The notes beneath the pieces are model-generated. The model searched no databases. It was not told where the DNA came from and saw only the letters and a program-made list of their open reading frames with translations. Of a stretch of DNA of 64,000 bases, positions 63,331 through 64,000 are shown in pieces. The stretch is from NCBI RefSeq assembly GCF_018403285.1, contig NZ_BOSJ01000006.1, forward strand, positions 1-64,000, in the 5' to 3' direction. The position numbers and the translations under genes were made by a program. Numbering within the stretch: position 1 is the first letter of the stretch; each line of letters opens with the position of its first letter. This DNA comes from Paenibacillus sp. J45TS6 (GTDB taxonomy: Bacteria; Bacillota; Bacilli; Paenibacillales; Paenibacillaceae).

Positions 63331-64000
63331 ATGGAAGATAGACATATTTTATTTGGACTTCAAGAGATGGATGGGATCGGTCGTAAAACCATTAGAAGAT
63401 GGATGACGAGTGGAAATTTATTATCGGACATGCTAAAATACGAAACTCAGGACTGGATTCAGTCAGGACTCTCGGCAGCAAAAGCTGCTGTGATGAAAGA
63501 ATGCTTCCATGAATCATTTATTTATGAGAAACTTGAACTGCTTCATAAGGAACGTATCGAAATTGTAACCTATTACGATAAAGAGTATCCTATATTATTG
63601 AAGGAAACGGCGGACCCGCCTTGGGTTCTATACATAAAAGGGAATGCTAGTTTGCTTCATAAGCCGTCTATAGCGATGGTTGGAACCCGAGTTCCTACAG
63701 GTTACGGAAAAAAAGTAGGTGAGGTGTTCGCTTCACAGCTATGCAAGGCAGGATATACGATTGTAAGCGGTCTTGCACGCGGAATAGATAGTGTATGTCA
63801 CGAAGCTGCTATTCGCGCAGATGGTTTAACGATTGCTGTCCTTGGTGCAGGGCTGTCACATATTTATCCCGCCGAAAACCATGCTTTAGCGAGCCGGATT
63901 GCTTCTAGTGGATTGTTAGTATCTGAGTATCCAATACACCAAAAACCAAGACCTGGTCTTTTTCCTGAGAGAAACAGGATTATTGCGGGACTGAGTTTAG
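63331..64000 (+). CDS. dprA: DNA-processing protein DprA, 5' part
   Basis: The frame is open from ATG at 63331 (after GGTGGAGAGT) to the window edge, 223 codons. The Rossmann-like core is visible: MVGTRVPTGYGKKVG, VSGLARGIDSVCHEAA, IAVLGAGLSHIYPAENH and FPERNRIIAGLS, the DprA/Smf signature; a helical HhH-like N-terminal region (GLQEMDGIGRKTIRRW) precedes it. DprA loads RecA onto incoming single-stranded DNA during transformation. The gene continues past the right edge. Confidence 0.95.
   Translation, partial: MEDRHILFGLQEMDGIGRKTIRRWMTSGNLLSDMLKYETQDWIQSGLSAAKAAVMKECFHESFIYEKLELLHKERIEIVTYYDKEYPILLKETADPPWVLYIKGNASLLHKPSIAMVGTRVPTGYGKKVGEVFASQLCKAGYTIVSGLARGIDSVCHEAAIRADGLTIAVLGAGLSHIYPAENHALASRIASSGLLVSEYPIHQKPRPGLFPERNRIIAGLSL

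Overview
The window looks like a chromosomal segment of a Paenibacillus-type, spore-forming Firmicute. The evidence is the conserved order rsmD-coaD-ylbJ / ylbL / ylbM / yceD-rpmF / fapR-plsX-fabH-fabD-fabG-acpP-fabF-rnc-smc-ftsY / ylxM-ffh-rpsP-khpA-rimM-trmD / rplS-lepB-rbgA-rnhB-ylqG-ylqH-yraN / comM / sucCD-dprA. Moderate GC, strong AGGAGG-type ribosome binding sites, frequent TTG and GTG starts, and the sporulation gene ylbJ (spoVV) agree with this. The genus call is inference; no rRNA is present to confirm it.

Bases 1-16,700 are accessory metabolism: a GDSL esterase, an APH-family kinase, a TPR protein, an HD hydrolase, a hexuronate operon (uxaB-uxaA) with a divergent AraC regulator, a terpenoid-toroid protein, a GH42 beta-galactosidase with its own divergent AraC regulator, an alpha/beta esterase and an SMP-30 lactonase. 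Together these suggest use of pectin or galactan side-chain sugars. The ahpCF peroxide operon follows, with a Fur/PerR-type box over its -10 element.

Bases 17,000-35,900 hold the conserved core: 16S methylation, CoA synthesis, ylbJ, ylbL, ylbM, L32, the full FapR-controlled fatty-acid cluster, RNase III, SMC and FtsY. Several non-coding structures lie between these genes: a candidate structured RNA left of rsmD, a hairpin-forming dispersed repeat before yceD, and a four-unit tandem array of stem-loops with compensatory changes between yceD and rpmF.

Bases 35,900-42,100 separate ftsY from its SRP partners with two small DUF2642-like genes, a pyruvyltransferase-like gene and two glycosyltransferases (all on the minus strand), then wecB and a hemolysin-III gene. 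Bases 42,100-53,300 return to conserved order (SRP, ribosomal proteins, tRNA modification, signal peptidase, RbgA, RNase HII, flagellar-like ylqG/ylqH, UPF0102), interrupted by a polysaccharide deacetylase between trmD and rplS.

Bases 53,300-60,800 are accessory: a nitroreductase, an orphan protein with a PD-(D/E)XK-like signature, a YolD-like protein, an unknown spore-former protein, comM, a membrane-anchored unknown gene that appears cut by an in-frame stop, and an OhrR-like regulator. The window closes with sucC-sucD and the 5' part of dprA.

No tRNA, rRNA, CRISPR array, insertion sequence or prophage gene was recognised.
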